From contig CM060899.1 in the NCBI GenBank assembly GCA_030762935.1, positions 15,235,001 to 15,299,000 of the forward strand: 64,000 nucleotides of DNA, in the 5' to 3' direction. Under the pieces are notes generated by a model, which was given only the letters and a program-made list of their open reading frames with translations, was not told where the DNA came from and did no database searches. A program made the position numbers and the translations under genes. Origin of the DNA: Hymenopus coronatus. Taxonomy: Eukaryota > Arthropoda > Insecta > Mantodea > Hymenopodidae. This document shows, piece by piece, positions 47,960-59,165 of this stretch (positions are counted from its first letter, which is position 1; each line of letters begins with the position of its first letter).

Positions 47960-50900
47960 GCCTTTGGTCGTATGTTTGCAAGAAACCAAACTCCGTCTCC
48001 AAGACAACCTTAGCTTAAAGCAGGGCTCTTCTGTCCGATGTGATTTACTGCCGGCAGATGGTGTTCCGTCACAGGTACACCATGATTCTTATCAGAGATA
48101 TCTACGCTGAATCAGTATCCTTCAATTCTGACATACAGTCCATCGCTATACGAATTACGCTACCATGAGTTAGCTTTGCCATTTGCAGTATCTTTGTGCC
48201 TCCATCTGATGACCTCTCGCGCTCTGATCTAGCAGACCTCGTTTCCCAGTTACCAACATCTCTTTTGTTAGTAGGGGACGTGAATGACCACCACCCACTT
48301 TGGTTTTCCCCTTTGAGTTGTGCCAAAGGTCAACTTTTTGCTGATTTCTTCGATAGTATTAATCTATCATTTCTGAATACTGGCGAGCCTACATTTCTTT
48401 CTGGTACCTTCAATAGTTTGTCTCACCAGATTATAGCAATTTGTTCTCCACAACGGCAGTTTACTTACAATGGTATATCTTCTCTGACCTACATTCTAGT
48501 GACCACTTTCCTATTCTTATTTGACTCTAAGCCCAGGATATATATTCCACACGCTTGCCTAGATGGCGCTTAGAACGAGCCAACTGGCAAAATTGACCGT
48601 TTTTTCACTGCAACGAGCAGACTCGGTGGATTATTTAGTCCAGCACCTCACCGAGACAATTGTTTCCGCTTCTGAGCTTTCTATTCCGCGGTCGACTGGA
48701 CCTCACCGTCGATTTCCTGTCCCTTGGTGGACAGATGAATGCCGGAATGCCATACATGTTCTCAGAGTTTTCCAGCGTCGCTCTACTCTGGATAATCTTA
48801 TACAATATAAAAAGCTGCGTGCCCAATCTAGGAAAGTTATTAAGGATAGCAAGAAGACATCATGGATCAACTTTGTAGCTCTTTTTACTCGACATACCCT
48901 TTCTTCTGTTGTATGGGTAAAGTTAAGGTGTGTGGCCGGAAAAGCGACCCATATACCGATATTCGGTCTGAGGACACTTACCGGCACTGTAATTGATACA
49001 TTTGACGTGGCTAGTGCTCTTGGCAGTGCTTTCGCTCAAGTGTCTAGCTTATAGAACTATTACCCTGGGTTCCTTTCAGTTAGGGCTCAGGTGGAATCGC
49101 ACGGGTTTGTCTTACCCTCTGGAAACCTTGAAGACTACAATCGCCTTTTCACCATGGCGGAGATAGTCCATGCACTTTCATCTTCGCACAATCCTGCACC
49201 AGATCCAGATAGTATCCACGTCCAAATGTTGCAACATGTCTCTCCTAAAGATAGGGCTTTCCTGCTCGAGGCCTATAATCATATCTGGGTGAATGCCACT
49301 TTCCCACATCATTGGCGGGAAAGCATCTATCATACCTATTTTGAAACCTGGAAAGGACCGTCACCTTCCTTCCCGTTACCGTCCCATTTCCCTCATCAGT
49401 TGCGTTTGCAAGCTGATGGAAAGCATGATCAATGGACGGTTTATGTGGTGGCTGGAATCGCACAATCTTCTGACCACCAAACAATGTAGTTTTCGAAGGC
49501 GGCGTTCAGCGGCTGACCACCTTATGTCACTATCGACCAGATGATGAACGGCTTTCTGTAGAATTGTCAGACGGTTGGGATATTTTTTGACCTCAATAAG
49601 TAAGTTATCATACGTGTTGGTGAGCAAGGACTTTACCGTCCCTCCACAACTGAAATGTACGTGGACTCTTACTGTTGTTCATTCAGGACTTTATGAGACC
49701 GCGTTTTCCGAGTAAGGTTCGGCTTGGTTTTTTCTAACAATTTTATTCAAGAGAACGGAGTGCCTCAGGGTTCGGTTCTAAGCGTGACGCTGTTTACTAT
49801 AGCGATACATTCCATATCGCAATTTGTTCCCCCAGGTGTCTCGTCCTGTTTATTCGTTGACGACTTTGCCATCTTCTGCACTTCTCAGCGTCCGCCGGTT
49901 CAGGAACGCCGACTCCAGCGGTATTTGGACAATCTCAAAACGGCTTTCGTTTCTCACCTGAGAAGACAGTCTGCACTGCTTTCTGTCGCCGAAGGTGGCG
50001 AATGGCGTCTAACCGTCATCTCGAGCCAGATTTATTTCCCTTCGCAGATGAAGTGAGATTTCTGGGGTAGATATTCGATTGGAAACTATGCCGGTCACCC
50101 CATGCAGCACAGCTTAAAGCGTGGTGTGATCGTTCTCTGAATGCTTTAGGAATACTAGGCGGCAAATCTTAGGGAGCAGATCGGTCAATACTGTTGCGTC
50201 TTTATCGTGCACTGATCCGATCAAAGTTAGACTACGGAAGCATAGTTTATTCTTCAGCACGCCTATCTGTGCTAAGACAATTAGATACTGTCTAGAATCG
50301 TGGCATCCGTGTGGCTGTTGGAGTGTTTCCAACTAGCCCAGTTGTGTTCCTCTACGCCGATCTACCGAACCGTATCTGCGCTGTCGGCGGGATGTTCTTC
50401 TATCTAACAATGGCTGTAGCCTTAAGTGAATATTTGCGCATCCATCGTTTACTCCCTTTTTTGATTCTGGATTGGACGACCGTTATAGAAACCTCTTACG
50501 TAGTCCAACGTCTGCGGGATTTCGTTTCCTAGAGCTACTTCGAACGCAGGTCTGGAAATGCCGCACATGTTTCCAAAGGGGGACAGGATGCACCCACCTT
50601 GGTTATGTGCTTCCTTCCACGTATATCTCGGGGAAATCTTCTACGTCTATGTTTAGTATCCGTACTTGTTTTTTTTTAGAATTGATATCAAAATACGGCG
50701 ACTACTGTCCTCTAGTGCAGCTCATTCAGGATACCCTCCACATTTTGCATGCTTCGAGTTTAAATTTGGAGTGCGCCTGGGTTCCTAGACGCGTTGGCTC
50801 GCCGGGGAATGAACTGGCGGAAGAAAGCATACACTGCGACCAATGTTACCAATGTATTTGGCATCTAGGTGTTTGTTACGAAGAGCGGTAATTTCGAGCT

Positions 50901-51026
50901 ACCATGGAGAGTGGAACGCTCTTCGCGGCAACAAACTTAGGGAAGTGAAGGAGCTCCCTATAAACTTGGTGACTTCCTCACATCTGTCTCGTCGTGAGGA
51001 GGCTATTTTAGCTAGGTTACATATTG
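47960..51026 (+). pseudogene. LINE-B ORF2 relic (endonuclease, RT, RNase H)
   Basis: The endonuclease active-site stretch reads LVGDVNDHHPLWFS near 48270-48310, changed from GDMNAHHPLWGS in LINE-A. RT pieces lie at 48563-49054, 49091-49489 and 49724-50056. They include GVPQGSVLS and the intact palm motif CLFVDDFAIF. The thumb follows, then an RNase H piece (50640-50880) with ECAWVPRRVGSPGNELAE. It breaks off after RREEAILARLHIGHC at about 51026. Frameshifts separate every piece. Confidence 0.85.
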
Positions 51027-51030
51027 GTCA

Positions 51031-52002
51031 CTGTATAGTCACACTGCTCCCTCTTTAAGGCTGGTCCCAAGCAGCACCAATATAACGGGCTAGATGATCC
51101 AGGTGTACTACTGGCCCCAGAGCTTAGTCACACTGCTCTCTTTCAAGGGCTGGTTATCCCGACCAGCACCAATATAACAGAATATTTGCTCCAAGTGTAC
51201 TACTAGCCTCAGTGCACAGACATACTGCTCCCTCTTCAAGGTTGGTTATACCAACCATCACCAATACAATAGTCTAGATGATCCAGGTGTATTACTAGTT
51301 ATACAGCTTAGTCTCTTAGTCACACTGTTCCCTCTTCAGAACTGGCTGTCTCTCCAGCACCAAAATAACAGGCTAGATGATCCAGGTATACTACTAGTCA
51401 CACTGCTCCCTCTTCAGGGTCGGTTGTCTGTACCAGCACCAATATAACAGGCTAGATAATCCAGGTGTACAACTGGCTACAGTGCATAGTCACACTGCTC
51501 TCTCTTTTAGGATGGTTGTCCTAACCAGCACCAAAATAACAGGTTAGATAATCCAGGTGTATTAATAGTCACAGACTAATCACACTGCTCTCTCTACAAG
51601 GCTGGTTGTCCCGACCAGCACCAATATAACGGGCTATATGATGGAGGTGTACTACTAGACAAAGAGCATGGTCACACTGCTCCATCATCAGCGCTGGTTG
51701 TCATGACTAGCAACAATATAACAGGCTAGATAATCCAGGTGTACAACTGGCCACAGAACATAGATGCTCTCTCTTTTAGGATGGTGGTCCCAACCAGCAC
51801 CAATATAACAGGGTAGATAATCCAGGTGTACTAGTAGCCACAGAGACTAGTCACACTCCTCCCTCTTCAAGGTTGGTTGCCCCGATCAGCACCAATATAG
51901 CAGGCTAGATGATCCAGGTGTACTACTGGACACAGAGTGTAATCACACTGCTCCATCATCAGCGCTGGTTGTCCTGACTAACAACAATATAACAGGCTAG
52001 AT
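51031..52002 (+). repeat. ~90-bp satellite array, left part
   Basis: About eleven units have cores such as GTCACACTGCTCCCTCTTCA, GACCAGCACCAATATAACAG and GATCCAGGTGTACTACTA. Unit lengths vary from about 86 to 95 bp. Variants with CATCATCAGCGCTGGTTGTC (near 51685 and 51956) and CTCTCTTTTAGGATGGT (near 51500 and 51770) recur every ~270 bp, a three-unit higher-order repeat. Confidence 0.9.
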
Positions 52003-54484
52003 CAGTGTTTCCCAACCTTTTGAAGTTCACGGCACCCTTGGGAATAACATTAAACACCAGGGGCACCCTTCCTTGAATTAAAAGAAAATTAAGCTTAATA
52101 TGTTAATTTATTGAAATATTATATAATAACGTACACCATAACATAATACAGTAAACTTTACTACAATCACTGAGTAAAAATACATCAATAAATTTTGTTC
52201 GATTAATGATTAATGTGAAACTTGTGATTGATGCATAGAGCACAGATATGTGATGTCGGGTCTTACAGTTGACAGTGAAACACGCAAATCATCCTCAAGG
52301 TTATTCACTCTATTTCTTGCTTTGCATTTTATTGTCATCAAGGCAGAGAAGGCTTGCTCGCATAGATAGGATGTTGAAAAGGGCAAAAGTGCGTTAATTG
52401 CTTTCTTCATTAGGCTAGGGTACTCCTCTCTCCATTGAAGCCAAAAACTAGCCACCGACGCCTCACTCTTTGTGAACTTACCTTTGAGTGTGGAATCAGC
52501 GTAAAGATCAATAAATTCATCTCGTTCGCAAGCAGTGAAATCTATTTCCTCTGCACTATCTACGAAATCAAATGGTGAGACAACCCAGTCGAGATTCGTA
52601 GTGGAAATAGTTGGAAAGTACGCATCTATTGCATCTTGATAAGTGATCACAAATGCGGTCTTTCAGTTTACCCAGATCTTTATTTCCTACCACATTAAGA
52701 AGAAATGGAAAGTTTGACAAATCTCCTTTTTGAACTGCAGACTTCCGAGAGCTAAGTTTTCTTTTAAAACCTTTCATTTTATTGGTTGAGGAGATTATTG
52801 TTTCATGTCGACCGTGCATCGAAACATTCAGTTCATTCAGCTTATGAAAAATATCTGCCAGATACGACAGTTCAAAACACCAAGAATCACTTAGTAAGAG
52901 CTCATGAAATGTGTCTTGATTTTCATCCTTAAAAAAATGTTTTTAGCTGTTCTTTAAGTTCCAGAAACCGGTTCAATACACGACCCCGCGACCACCACCT
53001 TACTTCTGTGTGAAGTAAAAAAAGGTATGAGCTGCATCTGTTGCGCGACATAACTGTTCAAAAATTCTGCACTTTAAAGGTCGAGACTTCATATAGTTCA
53101 CCATTTTCACAACTTGGTTAAACACTTCAGCAAAATCTTCATTACACACGTTCACGACTAATGCCTCTCTATGCAGAAAACAGTGAGTTATAATAATGGA
53201 TGGATTTTCATTGAGAGCTCTGACAGTAAAACCTTTAATTTTCCCAGACATAGATGGTGCACTATCTGTACATATACCACAACAGTCTTTCCATGAAAGA
53301 TCATGGTCATTGAGATAGGAATTAATAGAAACGAAAATATCATGGCCTGAGGTTGTAGTCTCCAGCGGTCTACAGAACAGAAACTGTTCACTAATATCTT
53401 TTTCATCAATATATCTGATAAAACCAAGGAGTTGCGGTTTGTAACCAATATCGAGACTCTCATCTATTTGCAAAGCAAATGTTCTAAAAGTTTTTATTTT
53501 CTCCGTGACTTGTTCGTTGATATTGCATGACATTTCAGATATCCTGCGGCTGATTGTGTTGTTGGACAGAGGAACTTTCGAAATTTGATTAGCTGCTCCT
53601 TCGCCAAGTATTGTTGAAACTATAACTTGACATGCAGGGCCAATGATTTCCTCTCCAAGAGTATGAGGTTTCTTTCTTTTAGCTAGCAGTTCTACTACTT
53701 TAAATGAGGCTTCAAGAGCAGTATCACCTATGGTCATTCTCTTTACCATTCGCACAGCTGTTTTCTTCTCCCCTTCTAATATATGTGAAAAATACATTAC
53801 ACTTTTCTGTGACACACTAGGATGCTTTGTTGTAAGATGCGGCTTCAGTTTGCTAGGTACCATGGCCTCGTTGCTAAGTGTTTCGCCACAAACTAAACAC
53901 ACAGGGATAGGGTTTTCCTCGTTGTTATTCCTCTTAAATCCATACGCTAAGTAACTGTCCTGGTATGTTCTTTTCTTTCGTTTGTCTTCTTTATGTAGTG
54001 AATTCGACGGTCCGGGAGAAACTGTAAGATTTGGCTTCTTAAAGCAAGTAGTAGGAGCCGACTGTTCACTTTCACTGTCCTGGCGTTTACGTTTAACAAT
54101 GAACTTATCCATAGCTGAACACTGTGAATCAACGCGAGGAAGACAACTGAAAGCGCCAAGCGGCGTACACGTTTATATATTCATCTGTCGAAGTCTCGCG
54201 AATGTTCGTGAGGAAGCGAGTAATCTCGGGAATGTTCGGCAGGGTATATAGCTGTAATGCTATCTGTGGGATACTAGTATAGCTGAATTATTGAATGAAT
54301 CGACCACTATCACCATCTGCCGTGCATGAGAGTAATTGATTTCACTTATTTTATTTCAAGACCTTACAAGACTTAAGGCTTCAGTAGAAGGTATTTTTTT
54401 TTGTTTATCTCAATATCTCGCGGCACCCCTTAGCCAATCACACGGCACCGTAGGGTGCCGGGGCACACCGGTTGGGAACCGTTG
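52003..54484 (-). mobile_element. hAT transposon (ZBED-type) inside the satellite
   Basis: A 2482-bp element has a perfect 8-bp duplication GGCTAGAT (51995-52002 and 54485-54492). Its imperfect 15-bp inverted ends are CAGTGTTTCCCAACC and, on the minus strand, CAACGGTTCCCAACC. The duplicated octamer is part of the satellite consensus. It carries one transposase gene on the minus strand. Confidence 0.92.
52210..54112 (-). pseudogene. hAT transposase relic, ZBED5/SCAND3-like
   Basis: It starts MDKFIVKRKRQ at 54112. A BED-type finger follows (CLVCGETLSNEAMVPSKLKPHLTTKHP, about residues 72-98). Then comes the hAT catalytic core with LQIDESLDIG and CCGICTDSAPSM. After a frame change come LHTEVRWWSRGRVL and the C-terminal dimerisation part LLPFSTSYLCEQAFSALMTIK. 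Order and spacing fit the ZBED5-like branch of hAT proteins. The frame breaks three times: at an A7 run near 53020, an A7 run near 52935 (plus-strand reading), and near 52650. Two of the three are homopolymers, so sequencing error is possible. Otherwise the coding sequence is well preserved, including a 370-residue open N-terminal part. Confidence 0.87.
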
Positions 54485-54773
54485 GGCTAGATAATCCAGG
54501 TGTACTAGTAGCCATTGAGGTTGGTCACACTGCTCCCTTTTCAACGTTGGTTATCCTGACCAGCGCCAATATAGCAGGCTAGATGGTCCAAGTAAATTAC
54601 TAGCCACAGAGCATAGTCACACAGCTTCATCTTCAAGACTGGTTCTCCCGATCAGCACCAATAGAACCGGTTAGATGATCAAGGTGTACTACTGACGCCA
54701 GAGCATAGTCACACAGCTCCTTTTCAAGGCTGTTTGTACCGACCAGCACCAGAGTAGTATGTACCCCCGAGGA
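54485..54773 (+). repeat. ~90-bp satellite array, right part
   Basis: About three units continue the array after the hAT insertion. Cores start near 54526, 54617 and 54708. The array ends at about 54773. Confidence 0.88.
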
Positions 54774-54856
54774 GGTAGGGGGGCAGACGGTTAAAGTCCA
54801 CCCTGCAAAAGTCAAGGTCATAAACGTCATCTTGGTTTAGTCAAGGTTGTTTGAGG

Positions 54857-54984
54857 ATGACGTCATTCACCGTTTTGAAGTTTGTTATGGCGGCACAAGT
54901 GGCTAAAAGTCACAGGTGTTTGACCTTGGACTATAGGTTTTTGTGTCGCGATAACGATGAGATCAAAAAGATGAATGACGTCAT
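54857..54984 (+). promoter_or_regulatory. Two perfect CRE-type palindromes
   Basis: ATGACGTCAT occurs at 54857-54866 and again at 54975-54984. TGACGTCA is the full CREB/ATF site. Two perfect copies 118 bp apart lie just upstream of the coding relic at 55362. Function is inference. Confidence 0.35.
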
Positions 54985-55361
54985 TCTCAACCAAACGTAT
55001 TTCGATAACCTAAATGGAAATATGCATGGGAGTGTTAGTTGTAAGAGGTATATGTTGTACATTTTGAGCGGAGTGCAAAGTAAGAAAAGTGCTACATACC
55101 TTATTATTTAAGCGAGCGCAGTGATGTGGACTTCAACAGTAAACTGGTGAGGGCTACCTGTTCGTTGGAGGGGTATATGATATTTACAATCGCATTTGAT
55201 TGATTATTCATATCACGTGATGCAAAGGCTTCTATCAAGATTCTGCGCTAACACTGATGACGTATTTATTATTAGCTTATGAGGTAATGATGTTTCTTAC
55301 GATGTGTGACACTTCTTTAGGTAAGTAATAATCAACACCAGATCATTATTGGATAGTATAC

Positions 55362-56470
55362 ATGTTTAATATGTTTTGGGTGGTGATGGTGTTTTTAGGT
55401 GCACTATTAGGTGCAGAAGAGAGTTGCGTAGCGTTCGGTAGGTGTGGATTTACACTTGATGATGAGACTGGACATATGGAAAATGCTACCATGTGTCAGA
55501 ATGACTGCCAATTATTTTCTAATTGTTCGTGCATTTATAAATGAAATAGCGAATGCTGGTTTGAGGATACTTTGATGAATATGGAGAGCTTAAATAATGT
55601 GTACACCTGTTTAAAACCGGTAACGAAATGCTTATACGGTTAATGCTGATGTCATTAATTTGACGGTAATCTGCACGTAGGCAATATGGAATGCAACAAT
55701 GGTTATATTGTAAATGATGTTTGCAAATGTGTGGAAGGTTTAGGATTGCAAATTTTATAGTAGGCCTGTTAATATGTTAACAAGCGGCAGCAATTCAATT
55801 TTAGTAGAAACATTAATAGATAAATATGATTTAGGTTTAAATTGGAAATTAACTGAGAAACAAACCGAATTGTATACAGTGTAATTGATAACATGAACAC
55901 GCACTTTGCGGACAATTGTTTTTATGTATTTGGAAAATGTGGAAACAGTTAGTGGGATTTAAATATAGAAGGAAAAAAAGTTGCAGGTAGAATTAAGCGC
56001 GGAGCTGCCTGGTCGGCTGAAAGTACGTTAGATATTAGATCCGAATGTGGGTCTGCGAATACTACTGCAACGGGTCGTGTACCCGTAAATAGTTTACGAA
56101 AAGTTGTAGATTAGCCATAAATAAAGTAAAACAAAAGTTAGAGCGAGAGTGTAATAAGGAATGTGTGAATTTAAATTATGAATTAAATTTTGCGTTAGAA
56201 GATAACGGTAATCTTAAAGTAAGTTTGCAAACAGCAAATGAAACAATACAAGATATGAAAGAGGCTTTAGATATCACACAACACAACCTAACACAATTAA
56301 CAAAATAAAGGAAAATGTAAACAATATGCACCAAGAGGTTATTGGTTTGAAATAATTAGAATTTATCCTTACAAATTCTAATTCTGCGCTTCTAATGACA
56401 AACATCGCAAGATGCGGCAGATTTATATGCTAGTTACGATGATTATTTACAATTAACTAGACAAAGAGAA
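55362..56470 (+). pseudogene. Decayed secreted or membrane glycoprotein-like gene
   Basis: A 60-codon frame at 55362-55544 opens with a hydrophobic signal-peptide-like start and continues Cys-rich. Several more Cys-rich or hydrophilic pieces follow in shifting frames. One piece (about 55975-56110) holds a dibasic RIKR site. A piece at about 56117-56310 looks like a heptad-rich helix. This outline, signal, Cys-rich part, basic cleavage site and coiled coil, recalls class-I-type envelope proteins, but also other secreted proteins. No sequence family was recognised. It is broken by many stops and frameshifts, and no polymerase or LTR was found beside it. Confidence 0.3.
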
Positions 56471-56515
56471 GGAAGAAGATGAAATTGCAGATAGTGATGA
56501 TCTTACATTCATAGT

Positions 56516-57180
56516 AAAATAGATAAACTGGTATAAATTTATTTTTGTAATTATTATTAAGCACTGTACTTGATTCTTTATATATATAAAATACTGACTC
56601 TTTTTTTTTACATTTACATTGTATGCTTTGGTACTTGGAATCTTTAATCCAGTTTGAATTTGAAGAACAACATATGATGCAAATCTTTTTGAAAATTTCA
56701 TAGCCAGTTTGAGTTCTAACGGAGTACAATGTATATAGATTTCTCCACTTGATATCCTGTATGACTATGAGTATCATTATTGACAGAATAGGTTAACTGG
56801 TATAAATTATTGCTTTTTAATTATGAAACACTGTACATACTTTTATCTAATAGTGACTATTTTTTACATTGTATGCTTGCCAAGAACAGTAGCTAAAATC
56901 TGCAAATTTTACATTCATTGCAACATATTGTTTTAAGGAGTGTGTACTTTAGTTTGGGGACATGACACACATTAGATGTGAATAACACGACACTTGCACC
57001 ACATGATGCAGAAGGACTTTGTAATTAGTGGCTGTGGCATAATAGCCCTATTGTTAATCCAGTTTGAATTTGAAAATTGCGCCCTGATGGAGCAACGAAT
57101 GATTCAAATGCTTTGAAAGTACATAGCCAGCCAGTTTGTGTTCTAACAGGGTGCAATGTGCATAGATCAAAGAATTTGTA
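56516..57180 (+). repeat. Diverged tandem duplication (2 copies)
   Basis: Copy 1 is about 56516-56745 and copy 2 about 56786-57180. Shared words in order are ACTGGTATAAATT, ACATTGTATGCTT, AATCCAGTTTGAATTTGAA, CATAGCCAG and TCTAACRGRGTRCAATGT. Copy 2 has about 160 extra bases in the middle. It lies 3' of ZNF-3. Confidence 0.7.
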
Positions 57181-57224
57181 TTAAAGAAAGTTTGTCATGC
57201 AGGATATCAAACGGAAAATAGTAA

Positions 57225-57789
57225 TAGTATCACACTTGTGGGGCTTTATATCTTCATAAATAAATTTGTCATTTTAAAACTGATAAATGACTAAAACACT
57301 TCTCACAAGTTTTACACCTGTGGGGTTTTTGTCTTCATGAGTCAACTTATCTATGTTTAAATTTGAATCTGAGTAAAATATTTCCCTCAAATATCACACT
57401 TATAGGGCTTTTAACCTTCAAATTACACATCTAGGTAAAATACCTCCTAAAAGTATCACATTTGTGGTGTTTTATGAATCAATTTATGTGTATTCAAATG
57501 TGTCACCCGTGTAAAACACTTCCCACAAATATCACACTTGTGGGGCTTTATGTTTTTATGTACTAATTTATGTCTAAACAAATCTGCTATCCGAGTAAAA
57601 CACTTTCCACAAGTACCACACTTGTGAGGTTTTATGGCTTCATGAGCCAACTTATGTGTATTCAAAGTTCCCATCCGAGTAAAACACTTTCCACAAGTAT
57701 CACACTTATAGAGCTTTATGCCTTCATGAGTCAATTTATGCATATTCAAATGTGCCATCCGAGTATAACACTTCCCACAACTATCACAC
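57225..57789 (-). pseudogene. ZNF-3 lost C-terminal fingers
   Basis: Four ligand-intact fingers (57789-57456) sit out of frame behind the ZNF-3 stop. These are CDSCGKCYTRMAHLNMHK, CDTCGKCFTRMGTLNTHK, CGTCGKCFTRIADLFRHK and CDICGKCFTRVTHLNTHK. About three more worn units lie at 57455-57225. The intact four must have been in frame until recently. The cause is the 20-bp deletion described for ZNF-3. Confidence 0.85.
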
Positions 57790-58816
57790 TTATAGAGCTT
57801 TATGCATATTCAAAGGTGCCATCCGAGTATAACACTTCACACAAGTATCACATTTGTGGAGTTTTGTGTTTTCATGAGTCAATTTATGCATATTCAGCTG
57901 TACCATCCGAGTAAAACACCTGCCACAAGCATCACACTTGTGCTGCTTTATGCCTCCATGAGTCCATTTATGTGTATTCAAACTTGTCATCCGTGTAAAA
58001 CACTTCCCACAAATATCACACTTATGGGGCTTGATGCCTTCCTGAGTCAATTTATGCATATTCAAATCTGTCATCCGAGTAAAATACTTCCCACAAGTAT
58101 TGTACTTGTGGTGCTTTATGCCTCCATGAGTCAATTTATGTCTGTTCAAATCTGCTATCCGAATAAAACACTTTCCACAAGTGTCACACTTGTGGGATTT
58201 TATGCCTTCATGAGTCAATTTATGTGTATTCAAATGTATCATCTGAGTAAAATACTTCCCACAAATATCACACTTGTAGGGCTTTATGGCTTCATGAATC
58301 AATTTATGTGTATTGAAATCTGCTTTCAGAGTAAACCACTTCCCACAAGTTTCACACTTGTGGGGTTTTATGCCTTCATGAGTCAATTTATGCATATTCA
58401 AATCTGTCATCCAAATAAAACACTTCCCACAAATATCACATTTGAGTGATTTTGTGCGATCATGAAGGAATGTATGTTTTTTAAAATCTGTGAGCCCAGT
58501 GACACAGCTCTCAGAAATATCACACTTGTGTGGCATATTGTTCTGTTGAATGACTTTATGTCTGTGTAAATCTGATGAGGTAAATATCTTCTCACAATTG
58601 TAATTTTTATGCTTGTTATCTCTAACGAAAACTGGGTTTTCATAAGAATTTTTCTCAATAAGGTTACATAACTGTACACTATTGTGCTGATAGAAATTAT
58701 TATGTTTCAGGCATGAAGGTTTGCTGACCATTTGCCCACCATCATGTTGTACAGAATAAATACTTTTCTGTACTGGAGACGTTCCTGGTACATATATTTC
58801 TCTACTCATGGATAAC
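57790..58816 (-). CDS. ZNF-3: truncated poly-C2H2 zinc-finger protein, terminal exon
   Basis: A paralogue of ZNF-1 on the opposite strand. The exon starts at 58816 after ATTCCCATTTCAG. The in-frame ATG at 58809 gives 339 residues. The leader MSREIYVPGTSPVQKSI parallels MSEEIDIPGMSSVQKSI of ZNF-1. About 120 residues of leader with worn finger remnants are followed by eight 28-residue units. Unit 5 has lost two ligands (Cys to Tyr, His to Gln), and unit 8 is cut. The frame ends MAPLNMHKAL at 57790. There, compared with the neighbouring unit, 20 bp between two TTTATG repeats are missing (plus-strand reading near 57794). Twelve fingers thus became about seven. The probable role is nuclear DNA binding. 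Whether the short form is stable or functional is unknown. Confidence 0.8.
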
Positions 58817-59165
58817 CTGAAATGGGAATATAATTTAAAATTACTCAAATATAGCAAAAAATTGTTTTACTTATGCATATATTATACATTATCATTAAAT
58901 AGGTGTATGTTCCCTATATGGGGGAAATAAAAGAGAAATGTTCTTAAACATGGCAATTACATGTGAGGATTGTGTGCAAAACACAGATATGAATGCTTTA
59001 AAATAAAACATATTAATAAAAAAAAAAATATTTAAAAGAAACATTTGTTATTGCATCAGGACATTACAAGGTACAACACAAAAAGCAATTTAAGAATTTT
59101 GTATCTGTATGCTTGTGGAATTGGTGTTTTTTTTTCTTTTAATGCTATGTCTCGTACACTAATTT

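Larger units (their letters stand above)
46234..51030 (+). mobile_element. LINE-B: two-ORF LINE with RNase H, lacks 3' end, dead
   Basis: The 5' UTR matches LINE-A and LINE-C (starts CCCCCAAGGGGCAT). ORF1, endonuclease, RT and RNase H follow in order. The copy ends at about 51030 in coding sequence and passes straight into satellite. The 3' UTR is missing. It is inserted in a SINE at its 5' side. Many frame breaks make it inactive. Confidence 0.87.

Noticed and set aside
57570..58449. Plus-strand frames of 114 and 215 codons across ZNF-3
   Set aside because: Same effect: the antisense of a periodic finger array.
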